Source: Acetobacterium paludosum
GTDB lineage: Bacteria; Bacillota; Clostridia; Eubacteriales; Eubacteriaceae
Reading direction: 5' to 3'
DNA: 33,206 bases
Assembly: GCF_008086595.1 (NCBI RefSeq)
Contig: NZ_RXYA01000019.1
Coordinates: 1 to 33,206, forward strand
The notes below the pieces were generated by a model, which was not told where the DNA came from, did no database searches, and worked only from the letters and a program-made list of their open reading frames with translations. The translations under genes were made by a program, and so were the position numbers. Positions within the stretch are counted from its first letter, which is position 1; the number at the start of each line of letters is the position of its first letter. Positions 6,316 through 14,080 of the stretch are shown one piece after another.

Positions 6316-7665
6316 ATGAATAATTTTAGTATATCCCAAGTAATGGATTCCCTTGGAGTTAACAAATTTACCTGGAAAATATTTTTCTTGCTGGGGTTAG
6401 CGATGGTATTTGATGGTTATGATTATATGATTGTATCCTATACAATGCCACAAATAGCTGCGGAATGGGGATTAAGTGCAATCGCAAAAGGGAGCTTATC
6501 TTCCTGGAGTCTTATCGGTTTGATCTTAGGCGGTGCCCTCGCAGGCATTATTTCTGACAAAATAGGAAGACGGAAAACGTTAATGTTCGCGATTGCAATG
6601 TATTCCCTCATGAATATCCCAATTTGTTTTTCAAACAGTTTTGAGATGTTTGCAATCTTCCGGGTTTTGGCAGGGATTGGATTGGGAGCCTGTATTCCGG
6701 TTGTAACCACCACTTATTCGGAATCGACGCCAACAAAAAAACGAGCTATTTTTATTACGTTTGGGATGGCATGGATGATTGTTGGTTGGGTGCTTGCGGG
6801 CCTGGTAGCGGCTGCGATTGTTCCGGTATTTGGATGGCGGCTTTGTTATTTGATTGGCGGTATCCCATTAGTTTATTCGATTTTACTGTATTTTAAAATG
6901 CCGGAGTCCGCCTATTGGCTGGCGAACAAAGGATATCGAGAAGAAGCGGTCAAAGCGCTTCAAAATATTGAACGCATTGCCACAGGAAAATCAACGGATT
7001 GGGATCCAAAGGCGTTAATCGTACCGAAACCACCTAAGCAATCTGGCCCGAAAGCTCTTTTTTCAAAAAAATATATTCGAATTACGGCCGGTATTTGGAT
7101 TATGTATTTTTGCGGCTGTTTTATTGTTTACGGTATCAATGCCTGGCTGCCTTCGTTGATGTTGGAAAAGGGTTTAACACTGACTTCTGCTTATGGATTG
7201 GCAATCGCTCAAAATGCAGCAGCGATTATAGCGAATTGCTCAACTGGTTTTGTCGCTGAAGCAGTTGGCCGAAAAAAGAATCTCATCATTTCATTTGGTG
7301 TTGCGGCAATTTCTGATATTATCATGGCTACCGTCGGCGGTGGCTTTGGTGCAATCCTGGCGGCCTGTATTTTCCTGGGCTTTGCAGTCAACTATTCGAT
7401 TACAGCAGTGCAGCCTCTAATGGCAGAAGCATACCCGACAGAATTCAGAAACACTGGGGTCTCATGGTGCCATGCCTTTGGTCGAATAGGTGGGGCATGT
7501 GCGCCGATCGTTGCCGGCGTAATTATTGAAATGGGACTAGGCTACGCCGTATCGTTTTTGTTTTATATTATTCCCGCAGTGCTGGGCTTATTGGCTGCGG
7601 TGTTCCTGGTAAAAAAAGAAACCAAAGGAAAATCCCTGGATGAGCTTGCGGTTGGAAATAGTTGA
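6316..7665 (+). CDS. MFS transporter, aromatic acid:H+ symporter (AAHS) type
   Basis: A 449-residue 12-segment major facilitator. The AAHS-type D-G-Y-D motif is in the first membrane segment (GLAMVFDGYDYMIVSYTMP), followed by the MFS loop 2-3 signature GIISDKIGRRKTL near residue 75 and a second copy, EAVGRKKN, in the other half. PcaK, VanK and MhpT-type proteins of this family import benzoates, protocatechuate or vanillate with protons. Start is ATG 6316 behind AAAAGGAG. Its place at the end of the O-demethylase cassette supports uptake of methoxylated aromatic acids. It probably has its own promoter, because a long inverted repeat separates it from the corrinoid-protein gene. Confidence 0.87.
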   Translation: MNNFSISQVMDSLGVNKFTWKIFFLLGLAMVFDGYDYMIVSYTMPQIAAEWGLSAIAKGSLSSWSLIGLILGGALAGIISDKIGRRKTLMFAIAMYSLMNIPICFSNSFEMFAIFRVLAGIGLGACIPVVTTTYSESTPTKKRAIFITFGMAWMIVGWVLAGLVAAAIVPVFGWRLCYLIGGIPLVYSILLYFKMPESAYWLANKGYREEAVKALQNIERIATGKSTDWDPKALIVPKPPKQSGPKALFSKKYIRITAGIWIMYFCGCFIVYGINAWLPSLMLEKGLTLTSAYGLAIAQNAAAIIANCSTGFVAEAVGRKKNLIISFGVAAISDIIMATVGGGFGAILAACIFLGFAVNYSITAVQPLMAEAYPTEFRNTGVSWCHAFGRIGGACAPIVAGVIIEMGLGYAVSFLFYIIPAVLGLLAAVFLVKKETKGKSLDELAVGNS

Positions 7666-7765
7666 ATATACTAACATAAAATATTGAAGCCATGATACTG
7701 ATTTGGCCAGGTAGCACAATGTTTCTGATTTCTTTTCTAATAATTAAATTTCAAGATATAAAATA

Positions 7766-7805
7766 AGGCTTTTGCCAATAACTGGTTTGTTATTGGCAAA
7801 AGCCT
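7766..7805. terminator. Bidirectional terminator between the symporter and asrC
   Basis: A perfect 17-bp stem (arms AGGCTTTTGCCAATAAC and its complement, 6-base loop) lies between two converging genes. The right side continues TCTTTAATTT; the minus strand continues with TTATTTTATA. It should end both transcripts. Confidence 0.85.
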
Positions 7806-7825
7806 CTTTAATTTAGAAAGCGTAT

Positions 7826-8794
7826 TTAATCATAATGTGGTCCACCCCAATAGACAGGGCCTTTTACAATAGTTTTCTCATCAAATTCAACGCCATCTAA
7901 TGCCCGTTTTTCGAATTCTTTAAAGCCGACGCGGTCAATAATATATCCGATATGTTCTTTGCCGCCGGGAGCAGTGGTATCAATATATTCTTTAACAAAC
8001 TTATAGGTGTTTTTAACAATTTTAATAATAGCCGCTTCATCGGTCCAGACCAGATAATCTTCTGCCAGACGGGGATTCCGTTTCCCGGTTCGTCCCATGA
8101 TGACCAGACGATAGTATTTTTTTGTGCTGCGAGTCCAGGCTCGAGTGGGGCAATTAATAACACATTCACCACAACCAACACATTTTGCAGCATCACGGAC
8201 AATTTTGTAATTTTCTACTGATAGAGCATCAACCGATTTTTTCTTGCACGCTTTGACGCAGGCTTGACAATTCACACAGCGGTCCTTATCGTACTGGGGT
8301 TCGGTCATTCCGATGATACCGAAGTCATGCATCCGAGTTTTGATGCAATCATTGGCGCATCCGGTAAAGGCCACTTTAAAATGCAAGTCGTTGGGAAAGA
8401 TTTCCTTTTCCATTTTCTTTGCAAAATCAGTGGTATTATAATTCGCAAACGGACAGGTATTGCTTCCAATACAGGCGGAGACGTTTCTAGTTCCAGAAGC
8501 AGTATAGCCTTTTCCGGGAATGGCCTGGTTAATTTCCAGCTGGTCAATGATGGGTTGAAGGAGCGTGTTTACAGCATCCATATCTTCGTACCGAATGCCC
8601 GGAATTTCAAAACCCTGACGAGTGGTTAGATGAATACGTCCATTTCCATAAGTTTCGGCAATTTCCTGAATTTTAGGAAGTAAATCGGCTGTCAGCAAGC
8701 CTCCGGGAATGCGTATTCTTGATGCTGTTTCCCCGCGAACTTTCGTTATCCGGTAGGCATTCTTCTTTATCTTTTTCGTATTGAGATCTAACAT
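7826..8794 (-). CDS. asrC: Anaerobic sulfite reductase subunit C (siroheme subunit)
   Basis: The 322-residue catalytic subunit reduces sulfite to sulfide at a siroheme coupled to a [4Fe-4S] cluster. The N-terminal half carries the nitrite/sulfite reductase ferredoxin-like repeat (RIRIPGGLLTADLL, RIHLTTRQGFEIPGI). The siroheme-cluster ligands are the C-x5-C of ACIGSNTCPFA and the C-x3-C of FTGCANDCIK. An inserted two-cluster ferredoxin domain follows (CVNCQACVKACKKK, CVGCGECVINCPTRAW), as expected for AsrC. Start is ATG 8794 with AGGAGG upstream, 11 bases after asrB. It is the last gene of asrABC, and a bidirectional terminator follows. No siroheme biosynthesis gene lies in the window. Confidence 0.95.
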   Translation of the reverse strand: MLDLNTKKIKKNAYRITKVRGETASRIRIPGGLLTADLLPKIQEIAETYGNGRIHLTTRQGFEIPGIRYEDMDAVNTLLQPIIDQLEINQAIPGKGYTASGTRNVSACIGSNTCPFANYNTTDFAKKMEKEIFPNDLHFKVAFTGCANDCIKTRMHDFGIIGMTEPQYDKDRCVNCQACVKACKKKSVDALSVENYKIVRDAAKCVGCGECVINCPTRAWTRSTKKYYRLVIMGRTGKRNPRLAEDYLVWTDEAAIIKIVKNTYKFVKEYIDTTAPGGKEHIGYIIDRVGFKEFEKRALDGVEFDEKTIVKGPVYWGGPHYD

Positions 8795-8805
8795 AAATAT
8801 TCCTC

Positions 8806-9603
8806 CTAATCCTTTAAAAATTTTCCCTTGGTATAATTAAAAACAGGTCCATCAAGACAGATATAAGTGTCATCAATTTTACAATGACCGCATTTTCCGA
8901 TGCCACAGCACATTTTCCGTTCTTGAGAAATCCAAATATTTGCTTCTTTGAATCCTTTTTTAAGCAGTTCATCAATAGTACACTTCATCATCATTGGCGG
9001 ACCGACAACAATTCCAATCGCATCATCGATATTTTTGACAGGAATGGACGAGATATACTCGGTAACCATGCCAGATTTGCCGCAGTAGCCGTCAATCGGA
9101 GTATCAACAGTTAGAATAACATTGAGATTCTTTTTCCATTTTTCGAAATCGGCTTTAAACAAAACATCATTAGGCGATTTAAATCCGGCAACAAGGGTAA
9201 ATCCTTTTGTTTCTTTTGGATGAGCCGAAAAATAATCGGCTATCCCTTTAACCGGAGAGAGTCCGGTGCCGCCGGCAATCAATATAATTTCTTTATCGAT
9301 ATAGTTGTCAATGGAGAAGCCGTTTCCGTAAGGACCACGAAGGAAAAGCGAATCGCCGACATAGTTTTCAAAAATTTCGTCGGTAACCTTGCCGACACGG
9401 CGGATTGTCAAATCGACGGTGTCTTCAGCAATGCCGCTGATGGATATCGGTGCTTCGCCGAATTTTGGCAAGGACACCTCAAAAAATTGACCGGGTTTGG
9501 CATCGCCGGAAAAAGTCATACGAAAAGTATATTCGATATCGGTATGTTTAATAACCTCTTTTATTTCAGATAAAAAAGGAGTATAGGGATTTGTCGTTGT
9601 CAT
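8806..9603 (-). CDS. asrB: Anaerobic sulfite reductase subunit B (FAD/NAD(P)H and 2Fe-2S subunit)
   Basis: This 265-residue electron-transfer subunit belongs to the ferredoxin-NADP+ reductase/dihydroorotate dehydrogenase K superfamily. The flavin-binding barrel contains GQFFEVSLPKFGEAPISISG; LFLRGPYGNGFS precedes the nucleotide-binding motif IILIAGGTGLSPVKGI. The C-terminal [2Fe-2S] motif is CCGIGKCGHCKIDDTYICLDGPVF. It passes electrons from NAD(P)H towards AsrC. The ATG at 9603 overlaps the asrA stop in ATGA, so translation is coupled. Length and motif order match the family. Confidence 0.94.
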   Translation of the reverse strand: MTTTNPYTPFLSEIKEVIKHTDIEYTFRMTFSGDAKPGQFFEVSLPKFGEAPISISGIAEDTVDLTIRRVGKVTDEIFENYVGDSLFLRGPYGNGFSIDNYIDKEIILIAGGTGLSPVKGIADYFSAHPKETKGFTLVAGFKSPNDVLFKADFEKWKKNLNVILTVDTPIDGYCGKSGMVTEYISSIPVKNIDDAIGIVVGPPMMMKCTIDELLKKGFKEANIWISQERKMCCGIGKCGHCKIDDTYICLDGPVFNYTKGKFLKD

Positions 9604-10604
9604 CGGTTTTCCTCCTTAACGAGAGCATTAACTTTGTTGATACAATTTGAAAAGGAAATATATTCTGGACAAATATCGTCGCAGCGGCCGCAGCCAGTGC
9701 ACATTTGGGTATCAAATCGTTTTTTATAATCGCTTATTTTATGCATGACTTTAAAACGCATTCGCTGTCCTTTGTTTTCTCGAAAAGCATGTCCTCCGGC
9801 AACATCAGTGTAACCATCGACCTGACAGGAGGCCCAAACACGACGGCGTTCTCCGGCTTTTCCATTATCGGAATAGAAAAGATCCTGCATCGTAAAACAA
9901 GTGCACGTCGGACAGACAAAGTTGCAACGGCCACAGGCGATGCACCTGGTGGTGTAATCATCCCATAAGGTCGAATCAAAAACGGATTGAGGAATTGATT
10001 CCGGAATTTCAACGCTGATCTTATTGATACTGACTGAATCAGGGACAACAGTAAATGGTTGAGAATTCGCCAGGGCTTGATCGAGAAGATTCCAGTGACT
10101 GTCAATCAAGACATCTTCGGCAGTCACTTTAATATAAGCATCATAATTAGTGCTCAGATTGGTGCCCATGGATACACAAAAACAATTTTCAAAGGTGTTT
10201 TCGCATCCCATTAAAATGAAATGAGTATGATCCCGGAGGCGCTTGTAGTAGGGATCGACCGGGCCATTCTTAAGATAGATGGTATCTAAGCGATTAAGAC
10301 TGTGAAGATCACAACTCCGTAAAAATACAATGGCTTCTTTTGGAGGGGGATCGGATTCCTTTATAACGGCTTCGGTGAAATAAAAAAGTGTTTCTGAAAT
10401 AGGTAAGAGAACCTCCTTAAATGAATAGTCGGATTTTTCGCTGAATTCAATTTCTTCTAAAGTGGAAATTTCTCCATAACGGATACAATCAGTATCGGCA
10501 AAGGTCCCGCCGCCAACAAAACGTTTTGGTGCATAAATGGTATAATTTTCTAATAAATCAGTAAACAGTGTGTTCATCTTTGTTTTATTAATTTGATAGC
10601 CCAT
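9600..10604 (-). CDS. asrA: Anaerobic sulfite reductase subunit A (iron-sulfur subunit)
   Basis: The 334-residue first subunit of AsrABC has a family-typical N-terminal domain (about residues 1-215) followed by two [4Fe-4S] ferredoxin motifs: CIACGRCNFVCPTCTC, and CTGCGRCDDICPEY near the C-terminus. It probably relays electrons within the complex. Start is ATG 10604 with AAAGGAG 9 bases upstream; another ATG four bases earlier is out of frame. The upstream region holds a TATAAT -10 box without a -35 and a perfect TGTGA-N6-TCACA site centred at -41.5, suggesting activation by a Crp/Fnr-type protein. That is consistent with the known anaerobic control of asr in Salmonella, but here it is inference. 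Confidence 0.94.
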   Translation of the reverse strand: MGYQINKTKMNTLFTDLLENYTIYAPKRFVGGGTFADTDCIRYGEISTLEEIEFSEKSDYSFKEVLLPISETLFYFTEAVIKESDPPPKEAIVFLRSCDLHSLNRLDTIYLKNGPVDPYYKRLRDHTHFILMGCENTFENCFCVSMGTNLSTNYDAYIKVTAEDVLIDSHWNLLDQALANSQPFTVVPDSVSINKISVEIPESIPQSVFDSTLWDDYTTRCIACGRCNFVCPTCTCFTMQDLFYSDNGKAGERRRVWASCQVDGYTDVAGGHAFRENKGQRMRFKVMHKISDYKKRFDTQMCTGCGRCDDICPEYISFSNCINKVNALVKEENR

Positions 10605-10637
10605 ACATTATTTCTCCTTTTTTATTATTGTTTGTTC

Positions 10638-10684
10638 ATTATATCCGACAGACAAAAAAAGGAATGTGACATTTGTCACATTCC
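10638..10684 (-). promoter_or_regulatory. asrA promoter with Crp/Fnr-type site
   Basis: On the minus strand TATAAT occupies 10643-10638; the position 17 bases upstream reads CATTCC, not a -35. Instead TGTGACATTTGTCACA (10665-10680) matches TGTGA-N6-TCACA perfectly, and the symmetry extends to 11-base arms. With +1 set at 10631, its centre (10672.5) lies at -41.5, the standard class II activator position. The same palindrome can act as the terminator of the upstream asparaginase-family gene, so its role as a protein site is not proven. Confidence 0.6.
10654..10684 (-). terminator. Intrinsic terminator of the asparaginase-family gene
   Basis: Read on the minus strand, two perfect 11-base arms (GGAATGTGACA and its complement) with a 2-base centre are followed at once by seven T. 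It lies 60 bases after the stop of the gene at 10744-11802. It overlaps the Crp/Fnr-like site of the asrA promoter. Confidence 0.8.
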
Positions 10685-10743
10685 TATAAAAGATAGGGTA
10701 AATTTTTTAACAATAATGAATGAAAATCCATTATTGAAGGATT

Positions 10744-11802
10744 TTATATTACATAGCCATTTTCTGGAGTCACTCGCACAAATTCATAAAAAAACTCATG
10801 TTGCATGTAGGCCTGCGGCGAATATTCGTTTTGATTGTAAGCAAAGTTTAGTTTTGTTAACGCCGCTTCAAATGAGATATTTTCCAGAGGAATGCCACCG
10901 GCTTTTATGAGTTGATGACAGGAGGCGTAAAGATCACCGCTAATATTTTTATAAGAGATCAGATAATGATCAACCTGTGGATTGTTTTTTATAAAATCGG
11001 TGAGGGCAGTGCCGTTTTCTCCTAATACATTACCGCTGCCACAATGATATTGGGAATGAAGCACGGCGCGTATCGGTCGATTTTTCAAATCAATGCACAG
11101 ATAGTTAAGACCGGGATAAGCCCGAAGAGCGAGTATTTCATTTCGAAATTCTTTTATACAGGGAACATCATCCAAAGTTGGGTTGTAGAGTTTGAGCATG
11201 GTCGGATTCTGAGGAGAAGGTGTACTGCAAAGCCCGCGCGAGTCGAAAATCCCTAGCGGCTCCCCAAAACTGGTAAAATCATCTTTAAGCCAGTCAGCCT
11301 CCAGTAAACGAGAAGCCAGGTGGACATAGGTTTTATGATCACTATTTTCATAAATGGTATAAAAGCCGGGAAGCCGTAAATTGCAAATGAAATCGACGCC
11401 GGCTGAAAAATTTGCGAGAGCATTACTGTTTGTCTCACCAATGGCAAAGTTTGCAGCGACTAATAAGATGGGGATCGAAGGACTATCAATACCGTAGCAC
11501 AGGGCGGCGCCGGTATAGGGAAGAGTATCAGATCCATGCGCAATGATAACGCCAGTATAGTTTTTGAGATTATAAGATTGAAGTGTTTTTATGATCTGAA
11601 GCCAGTGTTTTGGTTCAGCATTTTCACTAAGCATATTATAAGGACGGAACACCTCGAAATCGACTGTAGGTTTGCCAAGGCTTTTATAAATTGAAAATAA
11701 ATCATTGCTGCGACTTGAATCCACGTCAATACAGCCATTATTTATTGCACTGCCAATGGTTCCTCCGGTTAGCAGGATGAGAATTTTAGGTATTGTTTCC
11801 AT
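10744..11802 (-). CDS. Divergent asparaginase/glutaminase-family protein
   Basis: A 352-residue protein of the bacterial asparaginase I/II superfamily. The two family signatures are present: ILLTGGTIGS at residues 9-18, with the nucleophile position T15, and IIAHGSDTLPYTGAAL, where the usual HGTDT is HGSDT, so the second catalytic threonine is serine. The later segment ILLVAANFAIGETNSNALANF replaces the more conserved TGAQ-P motif, so the substrate may not be asparagine. I chose ATG 11802 (METIPK) because GAAAGGAC lies just upstream; the frame is open 7 codons further without a good ribosome site. A TATAAT at 11837-11832 on the minus strand is a possible -10. Related proteins also act in amide or D-amino-acid metabolism; the role here is unknown. 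Confidence 0.82.
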   Translation of the reverse strand: METIPKILILLTGGTIGSAINNGCIDVDSSRSNDLFSIYKSLGKPTVDFEVFRPYNMLSENAEPKHWLQIIKTLQSYNLKNYTGVIIAHGSDTLPYTGAALCYGIDSPSIPILLVAANFAIGETNSNALANFSAGVDFICNLRLPGFYTIYENSDHKTYVHLASRLLEADWLKDDFTSFGEPLGIFDSRGLCSTPSPQNPTMLKLYNPTLDDVPCIKEFRNEILALRAYPGLNYLCIDLKNRPIRAVLHSQYHCGSGNVLGENGTALTDFIKNNPQVDHYLISYKNISGDLYASCHQLIKAGGIPLENISFEAALTKLNFAYNQNEYSPQAYMQHEFFYEFVRVTPENGYVI

Positions 11803-11864
11803 AGTTGATTGTCCTTTCAGCATTTTGAATAATTATAGCATCATTTGATTTAGAAGGGAAACAT

Positions 11865-11968
11865 AAAAAAATGTCCGAAGTTGCTGTTTATCGTTTGATA
11901 TTCGTCGAGATCAATACCCAAAGAGTGATTGATCTCATGAATGACAATGATAATGGCAAGAACGGACA
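11865..11968 (-). terminator. Very long imperfect hairpin with T-tract (terminator of the activator gene)
   Basis: TGTCCG at 11872 pairs with CGGACA ending at 11968, and the apical stem GAGATCAAT/ATTGATCTC (11907-11915 with 11928-11936) is perfect. Roughly 30 of 41 arm positions pair in between. On the minus strand the base of the stem is followed by seven T, so it fits an intrinsic terminator for the gene at 12014. At 97 bases it is unusually long. Confidence 0.65.
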
Positions 11969-12013
11969 GAGCGAAAGATTAAACCAAAATGTACAAGTAT
12001 AAATTACTTATGA

Positions 12014-13819
12014 TCAAGATTCTATATCTATTACATTATGACCAAGGGTGGTGTTTCCCATGTAGGTTCTTGAAAAATTAGGATCTGTGGCTAGTTCTAT
12101 ATGGGTTGTGACTTTAGGAATTTGTTCACAGCGTTTAGCCTCATCCTGAGAGAGCAGGAAAAGCTGTGCACCGGTACCGGCACCATTGCCGATGGAACGA
12201 ATCGGAACGCCTTCAAATTTTGGCAGAAGTCCGATGAATTGGGCGTTTTCCACATCGATGTAGTTGCCAAAAGCACCGGCAATGACAATTTCTGCGAGAT
12301 CATGACTTTGAATACCGAAATTTTGAATTAAGAGACAACAGCCGGTATAAATAGCTGCTTTAGCCAACTGAACCTGACGGATATCCTTTTGGGTGATAAC
12401 CATCTCTTTTCCGTTAGGGTTGTCTTCTTGGAACATAATAACAAAGTAACGCTGCCCGTTTTCATCAATTTTAAATCGGTTTTTTAATGGATGAGCATCA
12501 AGGGCCTGATCTTTAATAAAATTGCCGCGATCATAAATAAGGCCTTCTCTAAAAAGCAGGGCAATGGCATCAATAATTCCTGAGCCGCAAAAACCTAGCG
12601 GAGGAGCGTTGCCGATCACTTGACAGTGAATTTCGTTATTAACCATGGCGACTTTTTCGATAGCCCCAGTGGTGCCACGCATACCCATATGGATACCGGC
12701 ACCTTCCAGGGCCGGACCGCAGGCAGTGGAGGCAACAAAATATTTATGATGGTTACCTACGGCAATTTCGCCATTGGTTCCTAAGTCGATCATTAATCGA
12801 TACGAATCATCCTTTGGAAGACCTAATAAGACCGCGGTGGTATCGGCTCCGACAAAACCACCCAATAGAGGAAGAAAAGTGATGCGTCCCAAAGGATTCA
12901 TGTTGATATTGAGATCAGAAGCAGTAAGGATCACGGCATCTTTGGATATTCCGGTAAAAGGTGAAAGACCTAAATTAATGGGATTGATTCCTAAGAAAAG
13001 ATGAGACATGGTACTGTTGCCGCAAAAGACGCAATCATAAACACTTTCAAGGGAAATCTTAGATTCATATAACAGGTTTGATAAAATATTGTTAACGGTT
13101 TCTAAAATGGAATTTTGAAGTTCTTTTAGATTGCTTAGTGATTGAGATGCATAATCAATTCGACTGATAACATCTCCGCCAAAAGAAATCTGTTTATTAA
13201 GGGAGGAATATTGATTGACAAGTACTCCGGTGGTTAAATTATAAAGATATCCGACGACTGAAGTTGTCCCGATATCGAAGGCAACACCGTAGGCTTTAAA
13301 TTCAGAATCAGTTGGGATCATATCGATGATCTCATTATTAAATAAGACAAAATTCATTAACGTGTTTTCTTTGGAATGGAAAACACTGGGGCATTTTTGT
13401 AAAACTTTTAGGGCTGAAATCGTGACCGGCAGATCAAGGACTCTTCGGATAGTTTCAAGATCATAGGAACACATCTCGGTTTTCAGCTCGGAAAACGGAA
13501 TCGTGATTACTTTAATTTTGGGGTTAAAGCAAAGCTCGTCGTTATCTGACGTCTCAAGAATTTGGGATAAAGCCGCTTCTTTGGAGATAAGAATCTCGAT
13601 ATTGTTTGAAACATTATGTTGGCAACTTAAAACTTCAGAGACTAAGCCATTCTCGCGCACAGTAACGAGGCATTTTTTGCATGTTCCTTTTCCTCCGCAA
13701 ACGAGATTTTGCGGGAATCCAACTAAACTACAAGCTTCAGCAACAGTTATTCCAGCTTCAACGGTTATATTTTTGTCCAGTAAAGGAAATGAAACTTGAA
13801 TGTTTTTCAATGATGACAT
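12014..13819 (-). CDS. Reductive activator of corrinoid-dependent enzymes (RACE/RamA-type)
   Basis: The 601-residue enzyme uses ATP to drive reduction of inactive Co(II) corrinoid proteins to Co(I). Residues about 1-90 form a [2Fe-2S] ferredoxin domain with C41-x5-C47-x2-C50 and C66 (CGGKGTCKKC...SCQ). The rest is the ASKHA-type ATPase domain, with GVAFDIGTTSVVGYLYNL near residue 175, GGDVISRIDYA, LMIDLGTNGEIAVG, and CGSGIIDAIA. Start is ATG 13819 with AAAGGAC upstream. A TTGAAA-N17-TATAAT promoter drives it, divergent from an orphan methyltransferase II gene. It could serve the corrinoid protein at 5522-6148 and others in the genome. The family is that of Acetobacterium activating enzymes such as OdmD. 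Confidence 0.92.
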   Translation of the reverse strand: MSSLKNIQVSFPLLDKNITVEAGITVAEACSLVGFPQNLVCGGKGTCKKCLVTVRENGLVSEVLSCQHNVSNNIEILISKEAALSQILETSDNDELCFNPKIKVITIPFSELKTEMCSYDLETIRRVLDLPVTISALKVLQKCPSVFHSKENTLMNFVLFNNEIIDMIPTDSEFKAYGVAFDIGTTSVVGYLYNLTTGVLVNQYSSLNKQISFGGDVISRIDYASQSLSNLKELQNSILETVNNILSNLLYESKISLESVYDCVFCGNSTMSHLFLGINPINLGLSPFTGISKDAVILTASDLNINMNPLGRITFLPLLGGFVGADTTAVLLGLPKDDSYRLMIDLGTNGEIAVGNHHKYFVASTACGPALEGAGIHMGMRGTTGAIEKVAMVNNEIHCQVIGNAPPLGFCGSGIIDAIALLFREGLIYDRGNFIKDQALDAHPLKNRFKIDENGQRYFVIMFQEDNPNGKEMVITQKDIRQVQLAKAAIYTGCCLLIQNFGIQSHDLAEIVIAGAFGNYIDVENAQFIGLLPKFEGVPIRSIGNGAGTGAQLFLLSQDEAKRCEQIPKVTTHIELATDPNFSRTYMGNTTLGHNVIDIES

Positions 13820-13846
13820 AAAATTGTCCTTTCTTACTTAAATATT

Positions 13847-13878
13847 CGGATAAATAACCAATATATTATCGTTATCCG
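13847..13878. repeat. Inverted repeat in the activator-gene leader
   Basis: CGGATAA and TTATCCG are perfect complements 18 bases apart, and with a 2-base bulge the pairing extends inward to ATAA/TTAT. It lies between the predicted start (near 13887) and the ATG at 13819, so it could be an operator or a leader hairpin near the ribosome site. Confidence 0.5.
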
Positions 13879-13893
13879 CTAAATGTTACCCAT

Positions 13894-13922
13894 ATTATAC
13901 CCTTAACAAAGAGCATTTTCAA
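13894..13922 (-). promoter_or_regulatory. Promoter of the corrinoid activator gene
   Basis: On the minus strand TTGAAA (13922-13917), 17 bases and TATAAT (13899-13894) form a strong promoter, with start predicted near 13887 and a leader of about 68 bases. Confidence 0.75.
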
Positions 13923-13951
13923 GAAGCTAGAAATAAATAGAACCGCTTCCT

Positions 13952-13988
13952 GAAAAATATTGACAAAAAAAGAAGAAAATGGTAATCT
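13952..13988 (+). promoter_or_regulatory. Promoter of the orphan methyltransferase II gene
   Basis: GAAAAATATTGACA, containing the -35 at 13960-13965, a 17-base spacer ending AAATGG, and TAATCT (13983-13988) then G. The layout and much of the sequence match the promoter at 17281-17317 between the two fhs genes base for base, including the 14 bases before the spacer. Confidence 0.8.
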
Positions 13989-13998
13989 GATAATGCCT

Positions 13999-14029
13999 TT
14001 GTGTATACATGTAAAACAAGTACATACAA
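13999..14029. promoter_or_regulatory. Imperfect inverted repeat downstream of the start (operator candidate)
   Basis: TTGTGTATACAT and AAGTACATACAA are complementary at 9 of 12 positions around a 7-base centre. The repeat begins about 5 bases after the predicted start. The fhs spacer has TGTATATACA at the equivalent position. Confidence 0.45.
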
Positions 14030-14080
14030 TAATTCTATTTTAACTTAAATGAAATCGATACCAAATTAGGAGGCCCATCA

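Noticed and set aside
8264-8629. 121-codon plus-strand frame opposite asrC
   Set aside because: Shadow of asrC, whose siroheme and ferredoxin motifs fix the true strand and frame.
13820-14080. Cobalamin riboswitch before the corrinoid activator or methyltransferase genes
   Set aside because: I looked for a B12-box-like conserved core (GCCACTG) and found none; the region is explained by two divergent promoters.
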